DNA of 62,613 bases from Candidatus Margulisiibacteriota bacterium (GTDB lineage Bacteria > Margulisbacteria > WOR-1 > JAHJIW01), in NCBI GenBank assembly GCA_018823125.1, contig JAHJIW010000019.1, positions 1 to 62,613 of the forward strand. The letters are read 5' to 3'. Positions 52,911 to 60,822 of this stretch are shown here, piece after piece; position 1 is the first letter of the stretch, and each line of letters begins with the position of its first letter. The notes beneath the pieces were generated by a model, which made no database searches, had not been told where the DNA came from, and was given only the letters and a program-made list of their open reading frames with translations. A program made the position numbers and the translations under genes.

Positions 52911-53371
52911 GTACTCTTGTTTAACACCAGATAAAAACAAACGCCCATTAGTACTGTCCACACAAAAGCATATTGCCAGCGAAATGCTTGTAGCTCTTCG
53001 ATAACCTTGTCCGTTTCAACGTCGTAAGGATAAATTTCTAGTTCTTTTATATTGTTGTTTAGCTTTAAAACGGTTAATTGGCGGATGGGGGTAGGGGTGG
53101 TGCCGTTAAGTAAATTGGGAATTATTATTACTGCCGGATTATCTTCACTGCCGCTGACTAAAAGTCGGCCCTTAACTTCGAGTTTGCTTTTTCCGCCGGT
53201 AAATTTTACCTGAGTACCGGGTTTTACCCTAACTTCATTTTTTTCGACGATTACGGTTTCGTCAGTAATTGAAACTTCTTTTTCCCATTCCACGGTTTTT
53301 GCCGAAACTTCGTAGGTGAAGGGCAAAAGCGCCATACATATAATTAATATTTGAGCAATGTGCTTAATCAT
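52901..53371 (-). CDS. envelope protein of the FRxQY paralogue cluster, member 4
   Basis: The start is set at 53371 (156 aa), where a GAGG SD sits 5-6 nt upstream and a signal peptide begins at once ('MIKHIAQILIICMALLPF', cleaved near VSA). An ATG at 53440 would add 23 residues overlapping the upstream gene and is unlikely. The extracytoplasmic part has beta-rich segments with 'VRVKPGTQVKF' and 'AVIIIPN'. The C-terminus reads 'IEELQAFRWQYAFVWTV' and becomes a membrane helix. It matches members 1-3 in architecture. Function unknown. Confidence 0.75.
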   Translation of the reverse strand: MIKHIAQILIICMALLPFTYEVSAKTVEWEKEVSITDETVIVEKNEVRVKPGTQVKFTGGKSKLEVKGRLLVSGSEDNPAVIIIPNLLNGTTPTPIRQLTVLKLNNNIKELEIYPYDVETDKVIEELQAFRWQYAFVWTVLMGVCFYLVLNKSTYW

Positions 53372-53373
53372 CT

Positions 53374-53850
53374 TTACCTCGATTGAATTGCATAATAGAT
53401 ACTTCCGAAAAGTAAACCCCACAAAGCCAGATACTGCCACCTGAAAACCGAAAACTCGTCTCTGATTTTTTCGGTGTTGATTTCTTTGGGGGCGATTTTA
53501 ATCGTATTGATATTTGAATTAAGCGGAACCTTAATTGCGGATAATCCGTAAGGAGTGGGATCAATGATGATGGCCTCATTTTCCTCACCGTTGGCAATTA
53601 AATTGCCTTTTACGATAATTTTCCATTCGTTGGGAGTAAAATTGTCATCTTCGTAATCATAAACGCATTTAATATTGGTGCCGGGCATAATGATGAGCGT
53701 TGATCCTGCCGGAACGATAACGTCGCTTGCTAATTCAACTTCTCCGGACCAGATGGTTTCTAAACAATTTAAAACCAGGGGAGATGCGCCTAAGGCCGGA
53801 ATTTCTAAAAGTAAACAGATAATTATAAATAAACTAATTTTTTTGATCAT
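53374..53850 (-). CDS. envelope protein of the FRxQY paralogue cluster, member 3
   Basis: 158 aa: signal peptide (about 1-21), a beta-rich extracytoplasmic domain with 'VIVPAGSTLIIMPGTNIKC' and 'IIIDPTPYG', then 'IRDEFSVFRWQYLALWGLLF' leading into a C-terminal membrane helix ending 'IQSR'. The start codon overlaps the stop of member 2 (TAATG). It is the closest relative of member 2: both share DEFSVFR and the PGT turn. Not recognised as a named family. Confidence 0.75.
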   Translation of the reverse strand: MIKKISLFIIICLLLEIPALGASPLVLNCLETIWSGEVELASDVIVPAGSTLIIMPGTNIKCVYDYEDDNFTPNEWKIIVKGNLIANGEENEAIIIDPTPYGLSAIKVPLNSNINTIKIAPKEINTEKIRDEFSVFRWQYLALWGLLFGSIYYAIQSR

Positions 53851-54257
53851 TAACGCGCCTCTAACATGATAAACATACTGGCAAATAAGAATGACCAGAG
53901 TATAGCATACTGCACTCTGAAAACTGAAAATTCGTCTTTTAATATTTTAGTGTCAATTAGATAGGGTTTTACTTCGGTAACGGCGACTTCCTGGGTTAAC
54001 GTTAGGGTAGGGGCAATAAAATTTACGCGGTTCTCATCTTGTCCTTGAATATCCACTGTACCATAAGAAATAATTCTTTTACCGTTGGTGATGACCTTCG
54101 TTCCGGGAGAAATAGTTAAGGTTAGTCCTTCGGGAACGGTGACATCTTCAGATAATTTAATTTTTCCCGACCAGACTTCATTTTGGCTTAAGGTTTTAGC
54201 AAAAACCCCTTGGCTGAGTAAAACTATTGATAATAATATGGCAATAATTTTTAACAT
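53850..54257 (-). CDS. envelope protein of the FRxQY paralogue cluster, member 2
   Basis: 135 aa: signal peptide (about 1-20, ending VFA-K), a short beta domain with 'VTVPEGLTLTISPGTKV' and 'NFIAPTLTLTQ', then 'LKDEFSVFRVQYAILWSFLF' and a C-terminal helix ending in 'LEAR'. It begins 1 nt after the stop of member 1 and overlaps member 3 by one base, so the genes are almost certainly co-translated. The VPEG-PGT segment resembles turns of solenoid beta proteins, but that is only a shape argument. Confidence 0.75.
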   Translation of the reverse strand: MLKIIAILLSIVLLSQGVFAKTLSQNEVWSGKIKLSEDVTVPEGLTLTISPGTKVITNGKRIISYGTVDIQGQDENRVNFIAPTLTLTQEVAVTEVKPYLIDTKILKDEFSVFRVQYAILWSFLFASMFIMLEAR

Positions 54258-54258
54258 A

Positions 54259-54603
54259 TCATCTATACCTAGTTAACCAGTTGTAATAAAGTGCTGCAAA
54301 TAAATAACAACCAAAGATTACATAACGATTTCTAAACATGGTAAATTCTTCGATTTCTTCTTTAAGTACTAATTTTTGGGGGACCACGATCAGTTTTTGG
54401 GTATTAGCCGAAAAATTGATTTTGGGTGGGGGTGCGATAATGATGGGGTTATCGATTGATCCTTCCAAAACCAGTGGTTGGTTATAGCTTTCGGCGGTGA
54501 TTAAAGTAATATTACTGCCGGCAAAAAAGCCAAACGCTGACGGTGCGGTCAGGCAGATGATTAATATCGTAGCTATTATTTTAAAAGTAAACGCTGGATG
54601 CAA
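54259..54603 (-). CDS. envelope protein of the FRxQY paralogue cluster, member 1
   Basis: The shortest and most divergent member. Start is uncertain: TTG at 54603 (114 aa) follows a GAGGA SD and gives a clean signal peptide ('IIATILIICLTAPSAFG'); ATG at 54633 (124 aa) overlaps the upstream barrel gene further. The middle carries 'PLVLEGSIDNPIIIAPPP'. The end is 'IEEFTMFRNRYVIFGCYLFA' and a helix ending 'LTRYR'. The shared acidic-aromatic 'EEF-x-x-FR' element just before the last helix defines the group. Function unknown. Confidence 0.7.
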   Translation of the reverse strand: MHPAFTFKIIATILIICLTAPSAFGFFAGSNITLITAESYNQPLVLEGSIDNPIIIAPPPKINFSANTQKLIVVPQKLVLKEEIEEFTMFRNRYVIFGCYLFAALYYNWLTRYR

Positions 54604-55162
54604 TATATGGTCCTCGCATAGAAATATTTTCACTTAAACGCAAATCTTTGTAGCCTAAAACAATATTAAAGTCGCCGTAGTCGCGATTGAAGTAAGTTAA
54701 CCATCCCGCTTCCCATCCCCACGCCGTGGGCCCCACCACTTTTCCGTAAAATCCAAGCAGCGGAGAAAAACTGTGTTCCCACTGCATCTTGGCGTTTAGT
54801 TTTGCCAGACTAAATGAAACGTTAGTGGCTTTATTGATTATATTGTCGTACGAAAGCAGGGTGGTGCCGATGCCAAAGTATGAAGAGGGTGAATATTCGG
54901 TATTATAAAGTGCGGAAATTTCGTTAAAGTTCATTTTGGTGGTTGAAATTTCACCAACCCCGCCGCGAAATTCTAAATTCCAGCGTTCATACAAGTTACC
55001 GTTGCAGATGATTCCGCAACTAACTAAATTGGCGCTGACGTTGGCTAGGTTGCTGGAAAAATAAAAATATTCGGGGCCGATGGTGAAGTTGTAATCAAAA
55101 GGTCGGGCCATTACCGGAGTGCAGAAAAGTGCTAAAAATAGAGCGATGGCGAGAATCTTCAT
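54581..55162 (-). CDS. small outer-membrane beta-barrel-like protein
   Basis: 193 aa with a signal peptide (about 1-19, ending VMA-R). The mature part alternates hydrophobic and polar residues in short strands ('NFTIGPEYFYFSSN', 'WNLEFRGGVGEIS', 'FNIVLGYKDLRL') and ends 'YIASSVYF'. A C-terminal aromatic Phe is typical of outer-membrane barrels. Its length suits an 8-strand barrel. It heads the operon with the four paralogues and overlaps the first of them. It has a well-formed promoter and probably a leaderless start. No specific family is recognised. Confidence 0.72.
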   Translation of the reverse strand: MKILAIALFLALFCTPVMARPFDYNFTIGPEYFYFSSNLANVSANLVSCGIICNGNLYERWNLEFRGGVGEISTTKMNFNEISALYNTEYSPSSYFGIGTTLLSYDNIINKATNVSFSLAKLNAKMQWEHSFSPLLGFYGKVVGPTAWGWEAGWLTYFNRDYGDFNIVLGYKDLRLSENISMRGPYIASSVYF

Positions 55163-55171
55163 TACCGAAAA

Positions 55172-55200
55172 AGTTTATCTTGTGGGGCAGGGGATGTCAA
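55172..55200 (-). promoter_or_regulatory. promoter of the barrel/paralogue operon
   Basis: Consensus TTGACA (55200-55195), 17-nt spacer, TAAACT (55177-55172) on the minus strand, 9 nt before the ATG at 55162. The predicted leader is about 3 nt; no SD. Confidence 0.65.
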
Positions 55201-55249
55201 GGAAAGCACAATTATAAATTATATGGTAAAATTTCCTTGGAGGTGTCTC

Positions 55250-55678
55250 ATGTTTAAAAAAATTAACGATGATATTAAAGCCGCCATGAAAGCTAAGGAT
55301 ACGCTGCGTTTAGAAACGCTGCGCATGATGAAATCAAAAATTCTATTAGTTAATGCCCGCGGAGATCTCCCCGAAGCCGAACTTATTAAAATTGTCACTA
55401 AATATGGTAAAGCCCTGAAGGAAGAAGCGGAAGAAGCCGAAAAAGTAGGCCGCCAGGAAACTGCGGATAAGGCCAAACTAGAATTAATAATTTTAAATGA
55501 ATATCTTCCGAAGCAGCTTAGTGAAGAAGAAATCAAAAACGCAGTCAAAAAAGCCATCCAGGACGTGGGTGCATCCGGAATGAAGGATATGGGTAAGGTG
55601 ATGAAGGAAGTATTGGAAAAAAATCCGGGAGTGGATGGAAAGATAGTAAGCCAGCAGGTTCGCGAGCTCCTCAAATGA
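55250..55678 (+). CDS. yqeY: GatB/YqeY domain protein
   Basis: 142 aa from the ATG at 55250, which follows a strong SD (GGAGGTG) at 5-6 nt; an in-frame ATG at 55223 lies upstream of that SD and is rejected. The protein is all-helical: 'INDDIKAAMKAKDTLRLETL' at the N-terminus and 'GMKDMGKVMKEVLEKNPGVD' near the end, the hallmark of YqeY. The same fold forms the GatB tail encoded at 46980. YqeY is thought to act on tRNA or tRNA-dependent amidation; its exact role is not settled. It precedes the Fe-S operon. Confidence 0.93.
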   Translation: MFKKINDDIKAAMKAKDTLRLETLRMMKSKILLVNARGDLPEAELIKIVTKYGKALKEEAEEAEKVGRQETADKAKLELIILNEYLPKQLSEEEIKNAVKKAIQDVGASGMKDMGKVMKEVLEKNPGVDGKIVSQQVRELLK

Positions 55679-55709
55679 ACTTGACAAGATTAGTCAAGTA
55701 TATTATTAT
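55677..55709 (+). promoter_or_regulatory. promoter with IscR-type operator, Fe-S operon
   Basis: TTGACA (55681-55686), a 17-nt spacer and TATTAT (55704-55709) stand 8 nt before the ATG of the Rrf2 gene. The inverted repeat TTGAC-N7-GTCAA (55681-55697) overlaps the -35. Extended to 55677-55701, it matches the E. coli IscR type 1 site at most conserved positions (C-YY-GAC, A-GTC-RR-S-TAT), missing mainly in the outer left ATA. Autoregulation by the Fe-S form of the regulator is the expected function. Confidence 0.7.
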
Positions 55710-55717
55710 GCCCCGGT

Positions 55718-56125
55718 ATGAAATTATCTACTAAAGCACGCTATGCAGTTACCGCCATGTTTGACCTGGCCCATAACTCCAAGGATGGAAGTCCGGTGTC
55801 CATTTCACAGATTTCTGCCAGACAGGGCATCACGATTGATTACCTCGAACAGATATTAAACAAATTGAGAAGGGCAGAGCTGGTGGAGAGTGTGCGGGGG
55901 CCGGCCGGCGGTTATCTTCTAGCCAAAAAACCCCAGAAAATTAAAATTGGAGATATCGTGCGGGCGACCGAAGGCCCGATTGCCCTGGTGGATTGCATTA
56001 CCGACAAAAGTTTATGCGGAAAAAGCGGCTGTTGTTCAACCCGGGGGCTCTGGAACAAGCTCAGTCGCAAAGTATCCGATCTTTTAGATTCAACAACACT
56101 AAAAGATATCTGTGAGGAGTTATAA
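55718..56125 (+). CDS. iscR: Rrf2/IscR-type Fe-S sensing transcriptional regulator
   Basis: 135 aa. Residues 1-65 form the winged helix ('MKLSTKARYAVTAMFDLA', recognition part 'ITIDYLEQILNKLRRAELV', wing 'RGPAGGYLLAK'). Cys93, Cys100 and Cys105 (Cys106 adjacent) stand in the loop that binds a [2Fe-2S] cluster in IscR. It sits directly before the cysteine desulfurase and scaffold genes, with an IscR-like operator over its own promoter, so feedback control of Fe-S assembly is well supported. The mRNA is predicted to start about 2 nt before the ATG. Confidence 0.92.
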   Translation: MKLSTKARYAVTAMFDLAHNSKDGSPVSISQISARQGITIDYLEQILNKLRRAELVESVRGPAGGYLLAKKPQKIKIGDIVRATEGPIALVDCITDKSLCGKSGCCSTRGLWNKLSRKVSDLLDSTTLKDICEEL

Positions 56126-57307
56126 ATGAAAAGAATTTATATGGACTATGCGGCTACTACACCAACCCACGAAGAAGTAGTAGCGGCCATGCAGCCTTAT
56201 TACAATAATATTTTCGGAAATCCTTCCAGTTTGCATTTCTTTGGAAGGGAAGCGCGCAAAGCAGTGGATGAAGCCAGGCTTAAAGTTGCCAATTTTTTGA
56301 ATGCCAAGCCCGAAGAAATTGTTTTTACTTCCGGCGGCACCGAAGCGGATAATTTTGCATTAAAGGGAATTGCTTTTACTAATCGCGAGCGCGGCAACCA
56401 TGTAATTACGACTAAAATTGAACATCACGCCGTACTCGAATCAGCCCAGTTTCTTGAAACGCAAGGATTTGAGGTTACCTATCTGGATGTTGATACCAAC
56501 GGCTTAGTTAATCCGGAAGACGTTAAAAATGCGCTAACACCGCAAACAACTTTAGTGTCCGTGATGCATGCCAATAATGAAGTTGGAACGATTCAACCGA
56601 TCGAAGAAATCGCAAAGATTATTACAGATTTTAATCACGAACATTCCAGATCTGTATATTTCCATACCGATGCAGTTCAAACTGCCGGAGCTTTAAATAT
56701 CGATGTTCAAAAGTTAGGCGTGGGCTTGTTATCAATTTCAGCTCATAAGTTTTATGGTCCCAAAGGGGTGGGTGCGCTCTTTATTAAAAAGGGAACCCGC
56801 ATTAAACCGTTTATGCACGGTGGCGGCCAGGAAAGAAGGCGCCGGGGTTCAACCGAAAACGTTCCCGGAATTATGGGTTTTGGCAAAGCGGTAGAAATTG
56901 TGATGAAAGAACGCGAAAATTGGGTCAAGCATCTTGAGCCGCTGCGTAATAAATTAATTGAAGGGATCTTAAATATTATTCCGGATAGCATGCTTAACGG
57001 CCATCCGCAAAAAAGATTACCTAATAATATAAATGTAACCATCAAATATGTGGAAGGCGAATCGATGCTGCTTAATTTGGATTTAGAAGGGATCGCCTGT
57101 TCTACCGGATCGGCTTGCAGTTCTGGTTCGCTTGAACCATCGCATGTTTTGCGAGCGTTGGGCCGAACCCACAGCGAGTCACACGGCTCATTGCGATTTA
57201 CTTTAGGCCGACACTCAACTAAAGAAGACGTTGCCGATGTCTTAGGAGTTTTACCTAAGATAGTTACGCGGCTGAGAGAAATGTCGCCGTTGTATAAGAA
57301 AAAATAG
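56126..57307 (+). CDS. iscS: cysteine desulfurase (NifS/IscS type)
   Basis: 393 aa. The PLP lysine is Lys208 in 'SISAHKFYGPKG', with His101 and the 'TDAVQ' strand (181-185). The catalytic cysteine lies in 'ACSTGSACSSGSLEPSHVL' (Cys331 expected). This is a group I desulfurase with the long active-site loop. It supplies sulfane sulfur to the scaffold protein and to MnmA encoded next. The ATG follows the regulator's stop codon with no gap. Confidence 0.96.
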   Translation: MKRIYMDYAATTPTHEEVVAAMQPYYNNIFGNPSSLHFFGREARKAVDEARLKVANFLNAKPEEIVFTSGGTEADNFALKGIAFTNRERGNHVITTKIEHHAVLESAQFLETQGFEVTYLDVDTNGLVNPEDVKNALTPQTTLVSVMHANNEVGTIQPIEEIAKIITDFNHEHSRSVYFHTDAVQTAGALNIDVQKLGVGLLSISAHKFYGPKGVGALFIKKGTRIKPFMHGGGQERRRRGSTENVPGIMGFGKAVEIVMKERENWVKHLEPLRNKLIEGILNIIPDSMLNGHPQKRLPNNINVTIKYVEGESMLLNLDLEGIACSTGSACSSGSLEPSHVLRALGRTHSESHGSLRFTLGRHSTKEDVADVLGVLPKIVTRLREMSPLYKKK

Positions 57308-57316
57308 GAGAAAAAA

Positions 57317-57745
57317 ATGGAACCGTATACCGATAAAGTGGTTGAACATTTTAAAAATCCACGCAACGTGGGAGAAATTGAAGATGCCGATGGCATTGGG
57401 CATATCGGCAGTGAAGTTTGTGGGGATATTATGGATTTATATATTAAGGTTAAGAACAATGTTCTGGTGGATGTTAAATACAAAACCTATGGTTGTGGGG
57501 CGGCGATTGCTTCCGGTTCAATGCTGACCGAATTAATTAAAGGAAAAACCATTGACGATGTTCTGAAGGTAACTAATAAACGTGTAGTTGAGGCCTTGGG
57601 TGGACTTCCCGGACCCAAAGTACACTGTTCGGTCTTAGCTGAAGATGCATTAAAATCTGCGCTGAATGATTATTATCTAAAGACAACTGGAAAGGGGTTA
57701 CCCGGTTTTAAACCTCGAAGCGAACACTCCCATGACGAAAAATAA
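57317..57745 (+). CDS. iscU: Fe-S cluster assembly scaffold IscU/NifU-N type
   Basis: 142 aa. The three cluster-ligand cysteines are Cys35 (in EVCGD, with Asp37), Cys60 (in YGCGAA) and Cys104 (in KVHCSVLAED). The motif LPGPKVHC is the variant of LPPVKLHC that normally contacts chaperone HscA. It begins 9 nt after iscS with an AGGAG SD and overlaps mnmA by 14 nt. A short C-terminal tail with His residues is present but no NifU-C domain. Confidence 0.95.
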   Translation: MEPYTDKVVEHFKNPRNVGEIEDADGIGHIGSEVCGDIMDLYIKVKNNVLVDVKYKTYGCGAAIASGSMLTELIKGKTIDDVLKVTNKRVVEALGGLPGPKVHCSVLAEDALKSALNDYYLKTTGKGLPGFKPRSEHSHDEK

Positions 57746-58811
57746 AGTTTTAGTAGCGATGTCCGGCGGTGTTGATTCTTCGGTTGCCGCTGCACTTTTA
57801 AAAGAGCAAGGCTATGAAGTGTACGGGGCAACGATGCAAATCTGGCCGGAAGATGCCGCTCCTAAAAACGAAAAAGAAGCCGGTCGCAGTTGTTGTTCGC
57901 TGGAAGCAGTTGAAGATGCCCGCCGCGTATGTCATCAGCTGGATATTCCTCACTATGTTTTTAACTTTAAAGAGTATTTTGAAGAAAAAGTTATCCAAAA
58001 TTTTTGTGAAGAGTATAAAAATGCACGGACTCCCAATCCATGTGTTAGATGTAATAAATATGTAAAGTTTGAAAAGTTTTTGTCGCGGGCGAAAGAACTC
58101 GGAATGGATTATATTGCTACCGGCCATTACGCGCGCATCGAGAAAAACGGATCAGCCTACAAACTCAAAAAAGCGAAGGATGACAGCAAAGATCAATCCT
58201 ATGCTTTATACATGATGGATCAAAACATTCTTTCAAAAACACTTTTCCCCAATGCCGGATTAACCAAAAAGCAAATTCGCGAGCTGGCACAAAAGTTTAA
58301 TCTCCATATTCATGAAAAATTAGACAGCCAGGAAATTTGTTTCATCACTGACAATGATTTTGAGCGTTTTTTAAAAGAAAGAATGCCCGAGTTAGATAAC
58401 CCGGGACCGATTAAAACCCTGGACGGGACTTTTGTTGGTACCCACCGCGGCATTGCTTTTTATACTCTGGGGCAGAGGCGGGGATTGAACGTCGCAGTTG
58501 GTTATCCGGTCTATGTAGTAAAGATCGATAAAGATGCCAATACTATATATATAGGCGACGAAAAGTCAGTTTTAAAAGACGAACTGATCGCCGATGATTT
58601 TATTTTCATTTCAGGCCAAGTGCCAAAAGATAAAATTATGGGCCGTGCCAAAATCCGCTATAACACCCCCGAAGATGATGCCACTCTCGAATATTTGGGC
58701 GAAGGGAAATCCCGCATCAAGTTTGACCGACCGCAAGCGGCGATCACGCCAGGTCAATATGCAGTTTTTTATGTAGGGGATGAGGTTGTGGGTGGGGGAG
58801 TAATCTGCTGA
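57732..58811 (+). CDS. mnmA: tRNA-specific 2-thiouridylase MnmA
   Basis: 359 aa. The PP-loop SGGVDS is at 11-16; the catalytic cysteines are Cys104 (in NPCVRC) and Cys203 (in SQEICF). It forms 2-thiouridine at position 34 of Lys, Glu and Gln tRNAs, taking sulfur from a desulfurase, which fits its position as last gene of the iscR-iscS-iscU-mnmA operon. Its start lies within the end of iscU (14-nt overlap). Confidence 0.96.
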   Translation: MTKNKVLVAMSGGVDSSVAAALLKEQGYEVYGATMQIWPEDAAPKNEKEAGRSCCSLEAVEDARRVCHQLDIPHYVFNFKEYFEEKVIQNFCEEYKNARTPNPCVRCNKYVKFEKFLSRAKELGMDYIATGHYARIEKNGSAYKLKKAKDDSKDQSYALYMMDQNILSKTLFPNAGLTKKQIRELAQKFNLHIHEKLDSQEICFITDNDFERFLKERMPELDNPGPIKTLDGTFVGTHRGIAFYTLGQRRGLNVAVGYPVYVVKIDKDANTIYIGDEKSVLKDELIADDFIFISGQVPKDKIMGRAKIRYNTPEDDATLEYLGEGKSRIKFDRPQAAITPGQYAVFYVGDEVVGGGVIC

Positions 58812-58870
58812 TTTTCTGAAATTTTCTGCTATTTTGGTCGATATATATATAGGAACAAAGGAGAAAGCCA

Positions 58871-59566
58871 ATGAGCTTCAAATTATCTGGAATAGCTTCA
58901 GCCTTAATAAGAAGAACTTCGCGGCAAAACACAATTGCTCCTCATAAGTTAATTGATTTTCGAAGAAATAGAAGGTTTACGCTTTGGGGCAGAGAGAATC
59001 GTGGCCATCTAGCAAAAATCCAAGTTAAAAGATGTAATCCGAAGATTGCTCATCTGCGCGTAGATCATCACGATAATCCACATTTATGGAATCCTGATAA
59101 TTTCAGTGTGGTTCCAATGTCTCACGGCGTAAGACATGAATTTGGGGAGTATATTTTTGGTGAAAGAATTATCCTGGCAGCCTTTGATGAAGTTGGAAAA
59201 GTGCAGGGTGCGATTGCCTTTGATATTCATCCTCATCATGGACGACCATATATAGAAGCTAGGCACCTTTATTCGGCTCCCTGGAATACACGGGGAGATA
59301 ACTACGATAGAGATGTGGCCCTGTCTGGCATTGGTAAAGTTTTAATTTACGAAGCCCTCAGAATGTTTTTTAGTTATCATCCCGACATTACTTCTGGTAA
59401 AGTCATGACCTTGCGTGCCTCGGATAATGCTTTTAAGTTTTACGAAAGAATCGGAATGAAAGCCGATCCTCATTATTATTATGAATATGAATTTTCTGCT
59501 GCCCGAGCTCGGGCCTTTATGGGCTTGATTGAATCCAATGTCTCCTCAGATGCACAAGTTGCCTAG
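58871..59566 (+). CDS. GNAT-fold acetyltransferase-like protein
   Basis: 231 aa. An N-terminal basic segment (1-60) precedes a GNAT-like core: '[20 protein letters not shown]' (beta strands), '[12 protein letters not shown]' as the acetyl-CoA loop and helix, and '[17 protein letters not shown]', the typical late GNAT motif. The substrate is unknown. It has its own SD (AAGGAG, 8 nt) and lies 59 nt after mnmA. It may be transcribed from the AT-rich gap. Confidence 0.8.
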   Translation: MSFKLSGIASALIRRTSRQNTIAPHKLIDFRRNRRFTLWGRENRGHLAKIQVKRCNPKIAHLRVDHHDNPHLWNPDNFSVVPMSHGVRHEFGEYIFGERIILAAFDEVGKVQGAIAFDIHPHHGRPYIEARHLYSAPWNTRGDNYDRDVALSGIGKVLIYEALRMFFSYHPDITSGKVMTLRASDNAFKFYERIGMKADPHYYYEYEFSAARARAFMGLIESNVSSDAQVA

Positions 59567-59570
59567 TCTA

Positions 59571-59579
59571 TGATATAAT
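59571..59579 (+). promoter_or_regulatory. extended -10 promoter of the aspartokinase genes
   Basis: TGATATAAT, a perfect extended -10, ends 10 nt before the ATG at 59590. The leader would be 3-4 nt without an SD. Confidence 0.6.
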
Positions 59580-59589
59580 TTTCCCCGTT

Positions 59590-60327
59590 ATGTCAATTGT
59601 AGTTCACAAATACGGCGGAACCTCAGTTGGAACCCCCGATAAAATTAAAAATGTAGCCCGACACGTGGCTAACGTTAAAGCGCAGGGTAATGACGTGGTC
59701 GTAATTGTTTCGGCCATGGGACACACCACCGATGAGCTGATCAATTTAATGCACCAAATTACTAAAAACCCTGATCACCGCGAATACGACATGTTAATTT
59801 CCACCGGCGAGCAGGTTTCGGCTTCACTTTTAGCCATGGCCTTGATCGATATTGGCTGCCCAGCCGTTTCTTTAACCGGCGGACAAGCTGGCGTAGTAAC
59901 CGAAGATATCTATAAAAAAGCACGCATTAAACATATTAAGCTGGACCGCATAAAAAAGGAATTTAAAGAAGGTAAAGTTGTAGTTATCACCGGTTTTCAG
60001 GGCATCGATAGCAAAGGGGATATTATTACCATTGGCAGAGGCGGATCCGATACTTCTGCGGTAGCGGTGGCGGCCGCACTAAATGCCGATGTGTGTGATA
60101 TTTATACAGATGTGGATGGTGTATATACTACCGATCCGCGCATTGTTCCCGAAGCTAAACGATTAGATACTATTTCTTATGACGAAATGCTGGAGCTAGC
60201 CAGTTTAGGCGCGCAGGTTTTACATCCGCGTTCAGTCGAATGCGCAAAACACTATGGAATTCCGATTCACCTAAGGGCCAGTTTTGATTTTGCCCGAACC
60301 GGAACCATGGTTAAAGATACGAAATAA
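59590..60327 (+). CDS. lysC: aspartate kinase, catalytic chain only
   Basis: 245 aa covering the complete amino-acid kinase domain: '[19 protein letters not shown]' (substrate/ATP lysine in KYGG), '[13 protein letters not shown]', '[13 protein letters not shown]', and '[12 protein letters not shown]'. It makes aspartyl phosphate for Lys, Thr, Met and diaminopimelate synthesis. Typical aspartokinases are about 400 aa with two C-terminal ACT domains; here the frame stops right at the domain boundary ('GTMVKDTK' then stop) and the ACT part is a separate gene 13 nt downstream. The arrangement would work as an alpha/beta enzyme if the chains associate. Confidence 0.92.
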   Translation: MSIVVHKYGGTSVGTPDKIKNVARHVANVKAQGNDVVVIVSAMGHTTDELINLMHQITKNPDHREYDMLISTGEQVSASLLAMALIDIGCPAVSLTGGQAGVVTEDIYKKARIKHIKLDRIKKEFKEGKVVVITGFQGIDSKGDIITIGRGGSDTSAVAVAAALNADVCDIYTDVDGVYTTDPRIVPEAKRLDTISYDEMLELASLGAQVLHPRSVECAKHYGIPIHLRASFDFARTGTMVKDTK

Positions 60328-60340
60328 AAGAGGTGTCGAA

Positions 60341-60817
60341 ATGGAGAAAAAAAACGTAATAACCGGAGTGGCGCTCGATTCAAATGTCGCCAAAGTGGGA
60401 CTGTTAAAAGTTCCGGATCAACCGGGAATCGCCGCTAAGCTTTTTGGTGCTTTATCTAGAGAAAACATTAACGTCGATATGATTATTCAGGCGGTTCATT
60501 CTCAAGCACTGGCGGCAGACATGGCGTTTACTACTTCAAAGACTGACGGGAAAAAAGCTGAAGAAATTGCTAAAAGAATCGCCCAGGAACTGGGCGCCGA
60601 AGGCACCATTTATGATGATAAGGTGGCTAAGGTTTCGATCGTTGGAGTGGGCATGATCAGTCAACCCGGAGTTGCCGCACGCATGTTTGAAGCGCTGGCG
60701 GAAGAAAAAATTAATATTCAGATGATCAGTACTTCAGAGATAAAAATTTCTTGTGTCGTATCGGCCGATCAAGGCAAAAAAGCGGTTAAGGTTATCCATA
60801 AAAAGTTTGATTTATAA
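60341..60817 (+). CDS. aspartokinase ACT-domain regulatory chain
   Basis: 158 aa from the ATG at 60341, which follows the SD AGAGGTG; the frame is open further upstream (to 60284) but overlaps the kinase gene. Two ACT domains: 'KVGLLKVPDQPGIAAKLFGA' and 'KVSIVGVGMISQPGVAARMF', with the effector-loop 'ENINVDMIIQ' and 'EKINIQMIST'. These match the regulatory half of aspartokinase that binds Lys or Thr. Its start codon and SD argue for a deliberate split rather than a simple frameshift. Confidence 0.88.
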   Translation: MEKKNVITGVALDSNVAKVGLLKVPDQPGIAAKLFGALSRENINVDMIIQAVHSQALAADMAFTTSKTDGKKAEEIAKRIAQELGAEGTIYDDKVAKVSIVGVGMISQPGVAARMFEALAEEKINIQMISTSEIKISCVVSADQGKKAVKVIHKKFDL

Positions 60818-60822
60818 TTAAT

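Noticed and set aside
56752..57483. Minus-strand open frame of 243 codons antisense to iscS/iscU
   Set aside because: Both sense genes are highly conserved and cover it fully; no domain or SD in the antisense frame.
60284..60341. Programmed frameshift joining the two aspartokinase chains
   Set aside because: No slippery heptamer with a downstream pairing element is visible, and the ACT gene has its own SD and ATG. A split gene is simpler.
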